Source of the DNA: CAVYOE01 sp963770155
Lineage (GTDB): Bacteria; Actinomycetota; Thermoleophilia; Solirubrobacterales; 70-9
Direction of reading: 5' to 3'
NCBI GenBank assembly: GCA_963770155.1
Contig: CAVYOE010000001.1
Span: 1,860,001 to 1,924,000, forward strand
DNA length: 64,000 bases
The notes beneath the pieces were generated by a model. The model was not told the origin of the DNA. It ran no database searches and saw nothing but the letters and a program-made list of their open reading frames with translations. This document shows, piece after piece, positions 35,155 to 44,078 of this stretch (position 1 is the stretch's first letter; every line of letters begins with the position of its first letter). The translations under genes were made by a program, and so were the position numbers.

Positions 35155-35696
35155 GCCGGCGAGGGGAGACCCGAAGGACCCTCCGCCGCGATCTACCCGA
35201 GGGCGAGCTGCGGGGCAGCTTTCTGATAACGGAACAGGCGGTTATTGCCGCTGAGCGGCTTCTGCCCACCTTTCGCGGCCCTGATGGCGATCATGAAGGA
35301 ATCGTCTTTCTCCTCGGCCGCGAGCTTGACGAGCTCACAATCTTCACCTCCGTTCTTGCACCTGACGCCGACCACGGCTGTGGCCACGTCTTGTGCCAGC
35401 CGGGAGCGATCGCCGGTGCCCAGCGGGCCGCACGCGAGGCCGCGTTGGCTCTGCTTGGCCAGGTCCATACGCATCCCCGGGCCAGCACCGAGCATTCGGA
35501 GGGCGACGATGATCTGGTCCTGATGCCGTTCGAAGGCATGCTCTCCATCGTCGTACCTTGGTACGGCCACCATGGTCTGCTTCCGCTCGACGGTCTCGGT
35601 GTCCATCAGTATCAAGGCGGGGGGTGGACGCTCGTGAGCGCACACAGCATTCGGGAGCGCTTCCACGTCGTGCCGACGCAACTGGACCTGAGATGA
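35151..35696 (+). CDS. JAB/JAMM metalloprotease (Ub-like isopeptidase)
   Basis: 181 residues. GTG 35151 overlaps the E2 stop by 4 bases. The full JAMM zinc motif is present: Glu49 in DHEGIVFLLG, His106-x-His108-Pro in QVHTHPRAS, then Ser116-x2-Asp119. The first 22 residues are a basic lead. In related operons this enzyme trims the Ub-like precursor and removes conjugates; the GGGV end of the Ubl gives it an obvious substrate. It overlaps the E1 start by 4 bases. Confidence 0.88.
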   Translation: MSRRGETRRTLRRDLPEGELRGSFLITEQAVIAAERLLPTFRGPDGDHEGIVFLLGRELDELTIFTSVLAPDADHGCGHVLCQPGAIAGAQRAAREAALALLGQVHTHPRASTEHSEGDDDLVLMPFEGMLSIVVPWYGHHGLLPLDGLGVHQYQGGGWTLVSAHSIRERFHVVPTQLDLR

Positions 35697-37009
35697 ACCA
35701 CACCGACTTCGAGCAGGCCTTCCACTCGCGAACGGTCGGCTACCAACCAGGCTTCCGCTTGGATCAGCGTCCCGTTGTTATCGAGCTTGCTCCGGGATCG
35801 GAAACTCCAAGCGGTCAACATCTCGCATCCTGCCTCACCAATCTTCTCGCCCGCGCCCATCCGCGACTTGTTTTCGTCGGCGAGCTTGAGGGCGATTACC
35901 TGCCCCGGAGTCCCTTCGGCTACGAGACACTGATCGAGGCGACCGCCGGTCAAGCACAGGAGATCAATCCCTCGATCTCGGTCGACGTCGTCCAGAAGAT
36001 TCCGGCGGGGGACGTCCTTACGAGCCTTTCGATAGGACCGGGCCGGGGCGAGCTTTCCCTTGGCACTGATGGCTGGCTGGCGAGCTTCGGTTCTGAAGCA
36101 CGAATTGTTGACCGGCCAGCGAGCCGCTGGGGGGCAGCCCTCGCCGCGTGTTTTGGGGCTTGGTTTGCCTTTCAGCGTCTGCTCGACGCGCCAGTGCGGC
36201 TAGGTGGTACATATTCCTTATGGGACGCCTGTCGGCCGACCTGCGTCCAAGGGCCGCTTACTGACGACGCGCTAGACGTCGGTCGCGTCCTACAAGTTGG
36301 CGCGGGTGGCGTCGGTGCGGCTCTCGACTATTGGCTCGCGACGGCGCCTCTTAGCGGCGCGTGGACAATCGTAGACGGCGACGATGTCGAGCCGTCGAAT
36401 CTCAACCGCCAGCTTGCCTTTCTTGCAACGGATGCTGGCTGGGAAGCTCCAGTTGCAAAAAAGGCCCCGGTCGCCGCAAGTCGGCTCGGCCCATCAGTTC
36501 GCGCAAATGACAAGTGGTGGGGTAAAGACCCAGACCTAGTTGCCGAACGTTTCGACGTCATCTTGGCATTGGCTAACGAACGTGGAGTCCGAGAGGCACT
36601 CCAAGACCGACAGCCCCCTCTGCTGCTGCACGCGACAACCAGCCCGAACTACCAAGCCCAACTTCACCGCCACGTCAGCGGTCGAGACGACTGCATTCGT
36701 TGCCGTCTGCCGGGGGGAGCTCCGGTCTTGGCGTGTTCCGAGGTGGAGCTTCCGGACGGTCAAACCGATGCTGCGCTGCCGTTCCTCTCAGGTCTCGCTG
36801 GGCTGCTCCTTGCCGTCGCCCTCGCGCGCCTTGCCAGCGGGGATCTCGCTGACGACAACACCAACCTGATCAGTGTCGACCTTGGCGGCAACCAGCCGCA
36901 GACACAGACGCTGACCTGGACCTGCCGCGAGGGCTGTCGGAGCTGGGGCCCTCGGACTGTCAGAGAACAACTCGCAGCCGGTACGCGCTGGGCCTCGCTC
37001 GTTACATGA
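35693..37009 (+). CDS. E1/ThiF-like activating enzyme with N-terminal extension
   Basis: 438 residues. ATG 35693 overlaps the JAMM stop. Residues 195-420 form the E1 adenylation domain: the nucleotide loop VGAGGVG (202-208), IVDGDDVEPSNLNRQ with its Asp and Arg239, and Lys256/257. Cys334/Cys337 and Cys411/Cys415 form a likely zinc site. Cys348 in VLACSEVELPDG, before the helix ALPFLSGLAGLLLAVALA, is the probable catalytic cysteine. Residues 1-190 form a separate domain I do not recognise. It would adenylate the tag's C-terminus and pass it to the E2. Last gene of the operon, followed by a GC-rich hairpin. Confidence 0.85.
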   Translation: MNHTDFEQAFHSRTVGYQPGFRLDQRPVVIELAPGSETPSGQHLASCLTNLLARAHPRLVFVGELEGDYLPRSPFGYETLIEATAGQAQEINPSISVDVVQKIPAGDVLTSLSIGPGRGELSLGTDGWLASFGSEARIVDRPASRWGAALAACFGAWFAFQRLLDAPVRLGGTYSLWDACRPTCVQGPLTDDALDVGRVLQVGAGGVGAALDYWLATAPLSGAWTIVDGDDVEPSNLNRQLAFLATDAGWEAPVAKKAPVAASRLGPSVRANDKWWGKDPDLVAERFDVILALANERGVREALQDRQPPLLLHATTSPNYQAQLHRHVSGRDDCIRCRLPGGAPVLACSEVELPDGQTDAALPFLSGLAGLLLAVALARLASGDLADDNTNLISVDLGGNQPQTQTLTWTCREGCRSWGPRTVREQLAAGTRWASLVT

Positions 37010-37010
37010 G

Positions 37011-37030
37011 CCGGCGCTCTTCGGCGCCGG
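37011..37030 (+). terminator. GC-rich hairpin after the E1 gene
   Basis: CCGGCGC at 37011-37017 pairs with GCGCCGG at 37024-37030 around a TCTTCG loop, beginning one base after the E1 stop. There is no T tract, so it may be a T-less terminator or an mRNA-stabilising hairpin. It separates the four-gene operon from the next gene. Confidence 0.4.
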
Positions 37031-37065
37031 GGACGCGGATCAGGTGCGCCCATTAGTGTCTTGGC

Positions 37066-37692
37066 ATGGTTAGCCGCGGACGCGCCGACAAAGTAGCGGC
37101 CTTCGTTGGCGTGGTCATTCTCCTGGTCGGGGGCTTCCTCGCTTTCCGTCACGGCCTTGATCTTGCCGCCCCGACGAAGACGACAACCGTTGTCGAAAGC
37201 GCAAGCGGATCTGGGGTCGGCAAGGCAACGACGACGAGCCAAGCCGCAAGCGAAACCGGCTCGGCAGCCGCAACTCAGGAAGCCACCGGAGAGCCGACCG
37301 GTAAAACGACGACCACGACCGAGACCGGTGCCCGATCGACACTCGAGCGAGCCCTTGACGATGGTGGGGCCGGCCTGATCAAGCTTGCAGCAGTCATGCT
37401 GGCTACGTTTGTCGCAGCCGCATTCACCCAGCGTCTGCTGCTCGGGGACTTCTCCTTGAAACTTGGTCCACTTGAGCTGGCCCAGGTTCAAGAGCGCAAC
37501 GAGCAGACCCTGATCAAACTGACCGCCAGGGTCGCGGAAGCCGCTGACGCTCAGAATAAACAGGCTGAAAGCATCCGGTTGATCGATGATCGTGTACGAA
37601 ACTCTCTCGACCGTACCCTGGTCATCGCTGAGGCGATTGCTGAGCTCAAGGAGCGCGTACAGGTGCTAGAACGGAAGCAAGGAAATGGCTGA
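37066..37692 (+). CDS. Two-helix membrane protein with coiled-coil tail, unknown
   Basis: 208 residues. Helix 1 is near residues 11-27 (AFVGVVILLVGGFLAF). A Thr/Ser/Glu-rich linker (about 36-90), a second helix region near 105-122 (LIKLAAVMLATFVAAAFT) and a cytoplasmic coiled coil (about 140-205, LAQVQERNEQTLIKLTARVA) follow. It starts 56 bases after the E1 gene, beyond the hairpin, and overlaps the next small gene by 8 bases. No family is recognised; a membrane anchor for partner proteins is a guess. Confidence 0.55.
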   Translation: MVSRGRADKVAAFVGVVILLVGGFLAFRHGLDLAAPTKTTTVVESASGSGVGKATTTSQAASETGSAAATQEATGEPTGKTTTTTETGARSTLERALDDGGAGLIKLAAVMLATFVAAAFTQRLLLGDFSLKLGPLELAQVQERNEQTLIKLTARVAEAADAQNKQAESIRLIDDRVRNSLDRTLVIAEAIAELKERVQVLERKQGNG

Positions 37693-37975
37693 CGAGATGG
37701 ACAAGCCGGACAAGCTTCCCCACGCCGGAGAGGATCCTCGCGTTGACTTAGCACGCAGCACCGACAATCTTGACGCTGTATTGGCCGAACTTCGCGCCGA
37801 GGTCGCCAAGAGCAAGGAAGAGACAGTTGACACCGAGCGTTTGGAGCGCTTGTCGGCCCGACTCATCGAGGAAGTTGCCGAGGACCTTGCGTCGACCCGC
37901 GAGGTCGCTGGCCTTCCACCGAAAAAGGCACACGAATTTCGAGACCTGATCGAACGCCGCCGAACTCTGGATTAG
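37685..37975 (+). CDS. Small charged helical protein, unknown
   Basis: A 96-residue acidic/basic helical protein. ATG 37685 overlaps the stop of the membrane protein by 8 bases, indicating coupling. Segments are LDAVLAELRAEVAKSKEE, LERLSARLIEEVAEDLAS and a final HEFRDLIERRRTLD. There are no cysteines. It probably binds the coiled-coil tail of its neighbour. Function unknown. Confidence 0.5.
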   Translation: MADEMDKPDKLPHAGEDPRVDLARSTDNLDAVLAELRAEVAKSKEETVDTERLERLSARLIEEVAEDLASTREVAGLPPKKAHEFRDLIERRRTLD

Positions 37976-38039
37976 AGTCCCTCGCGAGCCCCAGCAATCG
38001 CCAGTCCCCAGGATTACGGGTGGGGGGCGTCCTGCTGAA

Positions 38040-40490
38040 TCAGGCTGGGCCCCCGTTCGAAGCCGAGGCCAGAGCGGACGGGGTGTCTGGGGTCGGCTGC
38101 TTGGGAGCATCGGTAGGCCCGCGGGGCATCAGCTGCGAAAGATCTGCCTGGAACCAGGCAGGTACAGGCTCTTCTTTCAAGGATCGGGGTATCTCGAGTT
38201 GGGTGACTTCGATGCGCTCGACCGCCGTCTTCTTCTCGACTTCGACGCCGGGTACTTTCAGCTTCAGCAGGTCTGGCAGGGAGATGGTGGCGATGGCGAA
38301 GGCCAAGATCCCGAAGGTAAGCGCCGCGTACTCAGTCGGGTTGATCTTTGGTGAGAGAAACCCAAAGAAGAACACGGCCTGAACGACGGACAGAAGAAGG
38401 AAACAGATGGCGATCAGAGCAAGGCGCGCCGTGTCTTCGTTTACTAGCTGCGAACCAGACCGTTGCTCGGCGGCCTCGATGCTTCGCACTGCGCGAGTGG
38501 CCGCTGCGTGAGTCGGATCAAGTTTCAGCGCCTGTTCAAACGATCGTCGGGCATGGGCCAGGAGGGGCCCACGAGTCCGCCTAGCCAGCGGATTACGGGG
38601 TTTGGCTCGCTTGAGCTTCGTGTAGAGGTAGCCAAGGTCGTAGTGGGCTCCCGCTAGGACCGGGGGAGACAGCCTGGGCCAGGCGCGCCGAGCATCGAGC
38701 GAATCGCTCAGTTCGGCATTGAGATCCAACACCTTCAGCAGGCAGTCCCTGGCCTCGGCGTAGAGGTCAAGCGCCGCATCAGATTCCGCGCCGCCGTCGA
38801 GCTTCGGCATCGCATCGGCCTTGGCCATGTAGACGTTGGCCAAGCCAAGCCAAGCCTCAAGATTTGCTTCAGCAACGGCGGTCACCCTGCGATATTGCTT
38901 TTCGGCGAGCTCCAAGGCGCCCAAGCGAAGGTGAACGCTGGCCAAGCTATTGGCGATTACCAGATGGTCGGGGTCGTGCTTGAGGGCGTTTCGATAGCTG
39001 TTGGCGGCTCCTTCCAGATCCCCCCGTCGCGACAAAGCGAGACCCAAGTTTGCATGGGCCAAGTCAAGAGAGTGGTCTTGATCGATCGCCTTCTTCAGAA
39101 AGACCTCAGCTACCTCGTCCTCCTCCATCAGCACAAGCACGGCACCGAGTCTCACCAGCGTCCACGGCGTTTCGCGACCGCCTAGGTCACTCCTGACTGT
39201 TTCTTCGACGGGACCGAGCAGCTGCCGAGCTTTCCACGCGAGGCTCTCGGCTTCCGCAGGGACCTCTTGCTTCCGTTCGAGATAGAAGCTGGCTTGGTCG
39301 GTCCAGAGAATTGCGTCAACCGGTTGCCGGCTGCCTCGCGTTCCGTGCTCTTCCCGCAGGGCTCTCGCTTGCTCGTAGAGGCTCTCGATCTGGTCGGGTG
39401 AATCCCCCCGCCAACGGCAAAGCTGGGCATAGGTGCGCAGCCGTTCGATCTGCTCGTCAACTTGTGCTTCATCCGAGCCGTGGGTGCCATTCACCTCGAG
39501 CAAGCTCCACGCTTCATCTGCTTGAGAAAGGTCGTGCCAGAACTCGCGGTACATCCCTCGATGGAGATGCAGTCCCGCCTGTATCTGGAGGGATACCAGG
39601 GCCAAACTTGGCTGCCGGCGAGCCTCATCGAGGTCGACCAGTGCTTCGCTGTATCGCTTTTGACCAAACCGTGACAACGCGCGGGACAGCCGTGCGACAC
39701 CGATGCCTACCAACCGTGCATCAGTTGGGGCGCTTGGGTCCATGCCCGCCTCGCGCAGCTGCGAGATGACTTCGCTGCTCGTTAAGTCCAAGGCCTCGAG
39801 ATCGGCGATCGTGTCCGAGGCCTCACGCTCCGCTTCGGCGTACCGCTCTAGCTGGAGCAGGACGGTGACCAGATTGAGCCGAATGCCCGTTCGGGCAAAG
39901 ACCCCCTCAGGATCTTGCGTTGCACCGATTCTGCTGCATGCCTCCCTGTATTGAGCTGCAGCGCTCGCATGGTCCCCCATCTCCTTGAGAAGATCGCCGG
40001 CCAGCTGGGGCCAGGTGTATGCCAGCTGCGAATTGGCCGCTTCCTTGTAGACCTTCACGGCCTCCTGGTTCCGACCCAGCTCTCTAAGACATTGCGCGCG
40101 GGAGTTCCAGGCGGCCGAGACCCATGGCGCACGGCTAGTCACCGCTTCCAGGTGCTCGAGTGCCTCTGCAGGTCGGTCGAGGGCGTGAAAGGCCCGTCCA
40201 GCCCCAAGGGAAGCGTCAAGGTTCTCCGGATCACCCTGTAAGGCACGCAGAAACTTGGCTTGCGCCTGATCGGGTCGCTCCAGTTCAAGCAGTGCTTGCC
40301 CGAGCAATTGGTTTGCCTGCGAATAATCCGGCTCTAGATGTCGGGCCAGGATGAACTGAGCCAGTGCCTCCTCGCGCAAGTCGTGCGGACGGCGCTGGTC
40401 ACTCCCGGGTACCGCGGCGGTGGCATCTGCCTCGTCCAGCAGCCGCTTCCCGGCCACCAACAGCGAACCAACCGACGCCTCCTCGGTCAT
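38040..40490 (-). CDS. Large TPR-repeat protein with C-terminal membrane helices
   Basis: 816 residues. About a dozen TPR-type helix pairs span residues 25-680, for example YSQANQLLGQALLELERPDQ, NLDASLGAGRAFHALDRPAE and LAHANLGLALSRRGDLEGAA. Two hydrophobic helices lie near 712-758 (LIAICFLLLSVVQAVFFFGF and AALTFGILAFAIATISL), then a roughly 60-residue Pro-rich tail. The TPR part has no signal peptide and is probably cytoplasmic, tethered from its C-terminal side. It converges with the coiled-coil genes. TPR scaffolds usually bind other proteins; partners are unknown. Confidence 0.7.
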   Translation of the reverse strand: MTEEASVGSLLVAGKRLLDEADATAAVPGSDQRRPHDLREEALAQFILARHLEPDYSQANQLLGQALLELERPDQAQAKFLRALQGDPENLDASLGAGRAFHALDRPAEALEHLEAVTSRAPWVSAAWNSRAQCLRELGRNQEAVKVYKEAANSQLAYTWPQLAGDLLKEMGDHASAAAQYREACSRIGATQDPEGVFARTGIRLNLVTVLLQLERYAEAEREASDTIADLEALDLTSSEVISQLREAGMDPSAPTDARLVGIGVARLSRALSRFGQKRYSEALVDLDEARRQPSLALVSLQIQAGLHLHRGMYREFWHDLSQADEAWSLLEVNGTHGSDEAQVDEQIERLRTYAQLCRWRGDSPDQIESLYEQARALREEHGTRGSRQPVDAILWTDQASFYLERKQEVPAEAESLAWKARQLLGPVEETVRSDLGGRETPWTLVRLGAVLVLMEEDEVAEVFLKKAIDQDHSLDLAHANLGLALSRRGDLEGAANSYRNALKHDPDHLVIANSLASVHLRLGALELAEKQYRRVTAVAEANLEAWLGLANVYMAKADAMPKLDGGAESDAALDLYAEARDCLLKVLDLNAELSDSLDARRAWPRLSPPVLAGAHYDLGYLYTKLKRAKPRNPLARRTRGPLLAHARRSFEQALKLDPTHAAATRAVRSIEAAEQRSGSQLVNEDTARLALIAICFLLLSVVQAVFFFGFLSPKINPTEYAALTFGILAFAIATISLPDLLKLKVPGVEVEKKTAVERIEVTQLEIPRSLKEEPVPAWFQADLSQLMPRGPTDAPKQPTPDTPSALASASNGGPA

Positions 40491-40560
40491 CTAGAAAGTG
40501 GGAAGCAGCGCTGGGACCATCTCTCTACTAGCCTACTTAGAAACTCGAGAGGATCGAGTG

Positions 40561-41058
40561 ATGGAAGATCAGCAGCGAATCTTCGCGCAGCACCCACCGG
40601 GCTGGTCGGTGAAAGAGCAAGTCACCCTTCTTGAGCCCAGTGGTCGGGCCAATGTGATCGCCTCCAGCGAAGAGCTCTCTGGGGAACCGGACTCCGCCGC
40701 ATACGTCCAGGCTCAGGGGGAGATTCTCAAGGCAGAGTACCCAGGATTCGAGGAACTGTCGCTCGAGCCGATCCAATTGCTTGGCGGTCAACGGGGCTGG
40801 TTGCGGCGGTTTCGCTGGCAGCCGAACGACGGGCTGCCTGTGACCCAGCTCCAGATGTACTTCGTCCAGGGGTCCCGTGGGTTCACAGCTACCGCGACTG
40901 CTTCAAGCCAAGACTTTGCTGGGTTTGAGCAGGTTTTGCGTGACGTTCTCGAGTCTCTCTCGTTCAAGCGCGCTGTAGCAGCACCTGATTCTGGAGCGGC
41001 CGATGAACTGGCCCGGCAGAAAGACGATCCAGGAGAGACAGACAACGCGAAGCACTGA
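40561..41058 (+). CDS. DcrB/DUF1795-like small protein
   Basis: 165 residues from ATG 40561. The pattern is PGWSVKEQVTLLEPSGRANV, a middle LSLEPIQLLGGQRGWLRRFR, and a last strand-helix QMYFVQGSRGFTATATASS followed by FEQVLRDVLESLSF. It resembles the PsbP/DcrB-like fold of DUF1795 proteins, which act as small chaperones or lipoproteins. There is no signal peptide here. It is divergent from the TPR gene by 70 bases. Moderate confidence in the fold; function unknown. Confidence 0.5.
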   Translation: MEDQQRIFAQHPPGWSVKEQVTLLEPSGRANVIASSEELSGEPDSAAYVQAQGEILKAEYPGFEELSLEPIQLLGGQRGWLRRFRWQPNDGLPVTQLQMYFVQGSRGFTATATASSQDFAGFEQVLRDVLESLSFKRAVAAPDSGAADELARQKDDPGETDNAKH

Positions 41059-41366
41059 ACCCATGAGATTTCCGCTTTGGGTCGCTTTGGGTCGTTACCA
41101 CTCCGGCGTGCGCGACAGAGATCTCGGCCAGTCGCAAGCCGGCCATGGCTCCGACGGACGTGATCGACAGCGCTGAGTCTCGACGAAGGCTGCAGAGCAT
41201 CGAAACATCGTCGTCTTGACAGGGAGAAGCGACCGTTCGATCAGATGCTCGGCGATCTCCAAGGGGAATGTTCTGCCCGAGTTCGATGGGCTCACCGCGT
41301 TGGAGAAGAGCTATGGCCTGCCATGGCAGTGATTGCATCAAGGAACAGCTAGCCGACGCCAAACTC
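41059..41366. other. Non-coding gap between DcrB-like and metallophosphoesterase genes
   Basis: About 308 bases without a convincing gene on either strand. Near its left end is a short tandem repeat (TTTGGGTCGC followed by TTTGGGTCGT, 41077-41096). Short open frames here have no ribosome site or recognisable product. I see no RNA gene or clear terminator. Confidence 0.4.
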
Positions 41367-43325
41367 TCAGGTCACCGACTCGCCGGAATCCCCGTGATCA
41401 TCGAGCATTGACACCCCCGCGCTAGGTCCTCGCCGCCCTGAGATTTGGATTGGTCTACCAATGACCTTCGTCACCGGCATCTGGCTCGGATCCATCGGTC
41501 GGAACCAGGGAGCACAAGGATCATTGGTTTCTAGATCCAGATCCCACTTTGGACACTGGCAGATCCCGACCGGGTAGATCGTCAGGTCACCGCCTGGCCC
41601 CAATCGAAACCGCAAGAAGCACTTGTACATTTCGCTCGTCAGCGCGCCGTAGACCTCAGTTGAATGGACATTGGGGTCCTTCTTATTGACTTCGTAGAGA
41701 TACCTGCCGAAAAGGCGGAGACCCAGAACAGAACCGACCACTCCAACCAGCCCGGCTACGCCCCAAGGCGTTAACGCATGGTCTCGGCTGATCCCCACGG
41801 CAGGAGCCAGCAGCAGTCCACCCGCCGTCAAAGAAGCTGGGATCAATATTTGGGCGAGGCTATGAGCCCAAGCTATCCGGCGAGCGGGGAGGCTTGCCTT
41901 GTCGCCTCCGCGCGCCTCGAAGAAGCGCCGCAACCCGTACCCAAGCCCCGCGGCCAGAGCCACGCTCAAAAGCAGCTGGCCGGCGGCGATGGCCAACGCC
42001 AATAGACCCCAGATCCCACCAATGAGCCAGCCTAGTGCTCGCACCCTGGTGACGGCGTCGGGGACCCCTTCGCGAAGCGCCTCAGATTCGGGTGGAGTCG
42101 GGAATGTGGCGCAAAGTTCGTAGATGAATGGGTCCTTGGCCTTTTCCGGTCTCGCATCAAGCCTCTCGGGAAGGCTATTTGTGCCCGTGGTATGCGCCCC
42201 TCCGCCTCCGGCGGTAATCCGGTGCTGTGGGTCACCGGCGCCTTCTTTCTCGTAATGCGCGAAATGGTGCTTGTCGCCGGTGATCGTCACGGCGACCTTG
42301 GCACCACGGGCGCCAATTTCCTGCTCGAAGAACCTCAGGGTTTCCCAGGATCCTTCGCGCATGATGGTCTTCGTTTCTCCATTGGCATCAAGCCAACTTG
42401 GTTTCGCGGTGACCAAGACAACGCGGTCGCCTTCGCGGAGATCGATCGCGCGGAAATAGTCGAGCTGGGGGCCGTCCATGTACTTGTCGAGCTGGATATC
42501 GGTGGCGAAAAGCCACCAGCCCTGGGGCAGCTTCAAGGCGAAGTAGCTGCGCCGCTGACGAGTACGCCAGCCACCAATCCAGCCTCCTTGGCAGAGGAGG
42601 CGCATGAAGCTCGTTAACCCGTCGTACCAGTCGTGGTTCCCGGGGATCGCGTAGAGGTCGGGGGCTTTCTTGCCAGGGACGTGAGGGAGGGCGCATCGGT
42701 AGGGACCGACAAATCGATCACGGTAGGCATGCCAACTGGCTGCGGGATAAACCTGGTCACCACCTAGAACTAAGAAACGGCCCCGCTCGGTCGGTATCTG
42801 CTCTTTGCCCACGTCCAGGATCGGTTGGGCCAGGAGCCAGGCCACGGTGTAGGTGGGATCGAAGCCCTCACCTACGTCGGCTGCGTAGTCAAACCAGAGG
42901 GCACCTTTAACGTCCCGGTAGCGCTTACCGACGTAATCGCTGGGGCTGTCCTCCGGCCGACCATCCGCATCGCGTTCGAGCGACTCTGGCTCGATCGGAC
43001 GCAGCGCCCATGGCAGGCCAGCCTCAACCTCCCGCTTATCGGCATAGCTACCGAACAGATCAGATAGGACGACTTCAGCGCCGGCTTTGAGTAGGAACCG
43101 AGGATGCAGCCACTGGACCATCTTTGTCTGCCGCAAGAACCCAATGTCCTCGCAGGACGTGGGCCGCTCGGGCGGCGACCGTTCCTCTCCTTCATCCTTC
43201 ACCGCAAGCTGCACACTACTGCTGACCAGGGTGGTGGTCCTGAAGCGGCTGCCTTGCTTCATGCATCGTTCGCGCACCACCCGAGGATCGAGACTCGCCG
43301 GCCAAAGCGGCGGGATGATTGTCAT
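41367..43325 (-). CDS. Large metallophosphoesterase with membrane helices
   Basis: About 652 residues from ATG 43325. This start is chosen because longer frames run into the divergent gene at 43344. Calcineurin-like motifs are in order: FLVLGGDQVYP, AIPGNHDWYDGL and VTITGDKHHFAHYE, with GGGGAHTTGTN giving the last His. Four hydrophobic helices follow (about 430-540, for example GLLALAIAAGQLLLSVALA). A final domain has YGALTSEMYKCFLRFRLG. Substrate unknown. The 18-base gap to the divergent Rossmann-like gene means shared control. Confidence 0.7.
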   Translation of the reverse strand: MTIIPPLWPASLDPRVVRERCMKQGSRFRTTTLVSSSVQLAVKDEGEERSPPERPTSCEDIGFLRQTKMVQWLHPRFLLKAGAEVVLSDLFGSYADKREVEAGLPWALRPIEPESLERDADGRPEDSPSDYVGKRYRDVKGALWFDYAADVGEGFDPTYTVAWLLAQPILDVGKEQIPTERGRFLVLGGDQVYPAASWHAYRDRFVGPYRCALPHVPGKKAPDLYAIPGNHDWYDGLTSFMRLLCQGGWIGGWRTRQRRSYFALKLPQGWWLFATDIQLDKYMDGPQLDYFRAIDLREGDRVVLVTAKPSWLDANGETKTIMREGSWETLRFFEQEIGARGAKVAVTITGDKHHFAHYEKEGAGDPQHRITAGGGGAHTTGTNSLPERLDARPEKAKDPFIYELCATFPTPPESEALREGVPDAVTRVRALGWLIGGIWGLLALAIAAGQLLLSVALAAGLGYGLRRFFEARGGDKASLPARRIAWAHSLAQILIPASLTAGGLLLAPAVGISRDHALTPWGVAGLVGVVGSVLGLRLFGRYLYEVNKKDPNVHSTEVYGALTSEMYKCFLRFRLGPGGDLTIYPVGICQCPKWDLDLETNDPCAPWFRPMDPSQMPVTKVIGRPIQISGRRGPSAGVSMLDDHGDSGESVT

Positions 43326-43343
43326 GACGTTAGGATCGCCGCC

Positions 43344-44078
43344 ATGCGATACGTGATCGCCGGAGGGGGAGAGTACGGGGCCCACTACGTCAAGAAACTG
43401 CTCCAGGGGATTGACTCCGGGCGCATCGAGCTTGATGAGATCGTCGTCGTCGATCGAGCCGCTGACTGCCAGGTCGCCGAGTTCACTGAAGCCCATTCGA
43501 TCGTCCGTCTCGAAGTCAGCGACTGGCGCCGTTTCGCGGAGCGGGTGTGGTCCGATCCGGGCACGTGGGCGGAAGACATCTGGATTCCCGCGCCGATAGC
43601 TCCCCACATTCTGGCCGAGTGGGTAATCGACCGAGTCGAGGAGGTCACCGGTCTCGAGGTAGATGTCGAGCGGACGCCGGTCAACCTGCCCGAACTTCCG
43701 TTCGCCGAGCAGAGTCCAGATGGCCGGGTTCTTCTAAGCCATGCCCCTGGTCGCTGCCCGCTTGATTGCATCGAACCGGCCACCTGTGCGATCACCAAAG
43801 ACACCCGCTGGTGGGAGATGCGAGACACCCTGACCGAGCTGATCAGCCAAGAGGGCTTGGCGCTTGACCCTGACCGCGTCGCCATGTTCTTCTGTCGCCA
43901 CCATTGCGACCCTGACCAGCACGATGTCGGCGGCATTCCCTTCGCAACGATTTGCACTGAGACAGACCGGGTCTGTCGGCAGGCAAAGGAAGGTGCCGGT
44001 GAGGTTGGAGTTGCCACCTTCTCCTCCTGCCATGGCGTTCTGACCCGTCTTACGATCAAGCAGCTCGCCCTGAAATGA
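43344..44078 (+). CDS. Cys-rich Rossmann-like protein, unknown
   Basis: 244 residues. The N-terminus MRYVIAGGGEYGAHYVKKL is a dinucleotide-binding-style GxGxxG turn, followed by DEIVVVDRAADCQ. The second half carries two cysteine groups, GRCPLDCIEPATCAITKDTR (Cys-x3-Cys-x6-Cys) and MFFCRHHCDP (Cys-x3-Cys), which could bind a metal or iron-sulfur centre, plus later Cys residues. It is divergent from the metallophosphoesterase and coupled to the next gene by a 4-base overlap. I do not recognise the family. Confidence 0.55.
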   Translation: MRYVIAGGGEYGAHYVKKLLQGIDSGRIELDEIVVVDRAADCQVAEFTEAHSIVRLEVSDWRRFAERVWSDPGTWAEDIWIPAPIAPHILAEWVIDRVEEVTGLEVDVERTPVNLPELPFAEQSPDGRVLLSHAPGRCPLDCIEPATCAITKDTRWWEMRDTLTELISQEGLALDPDRVAMFFCRHHCDPDQHDVGGIPFATICTETDRVCRQAKEGAGEVGVATFSSCHGVLTRLTIKQLALK

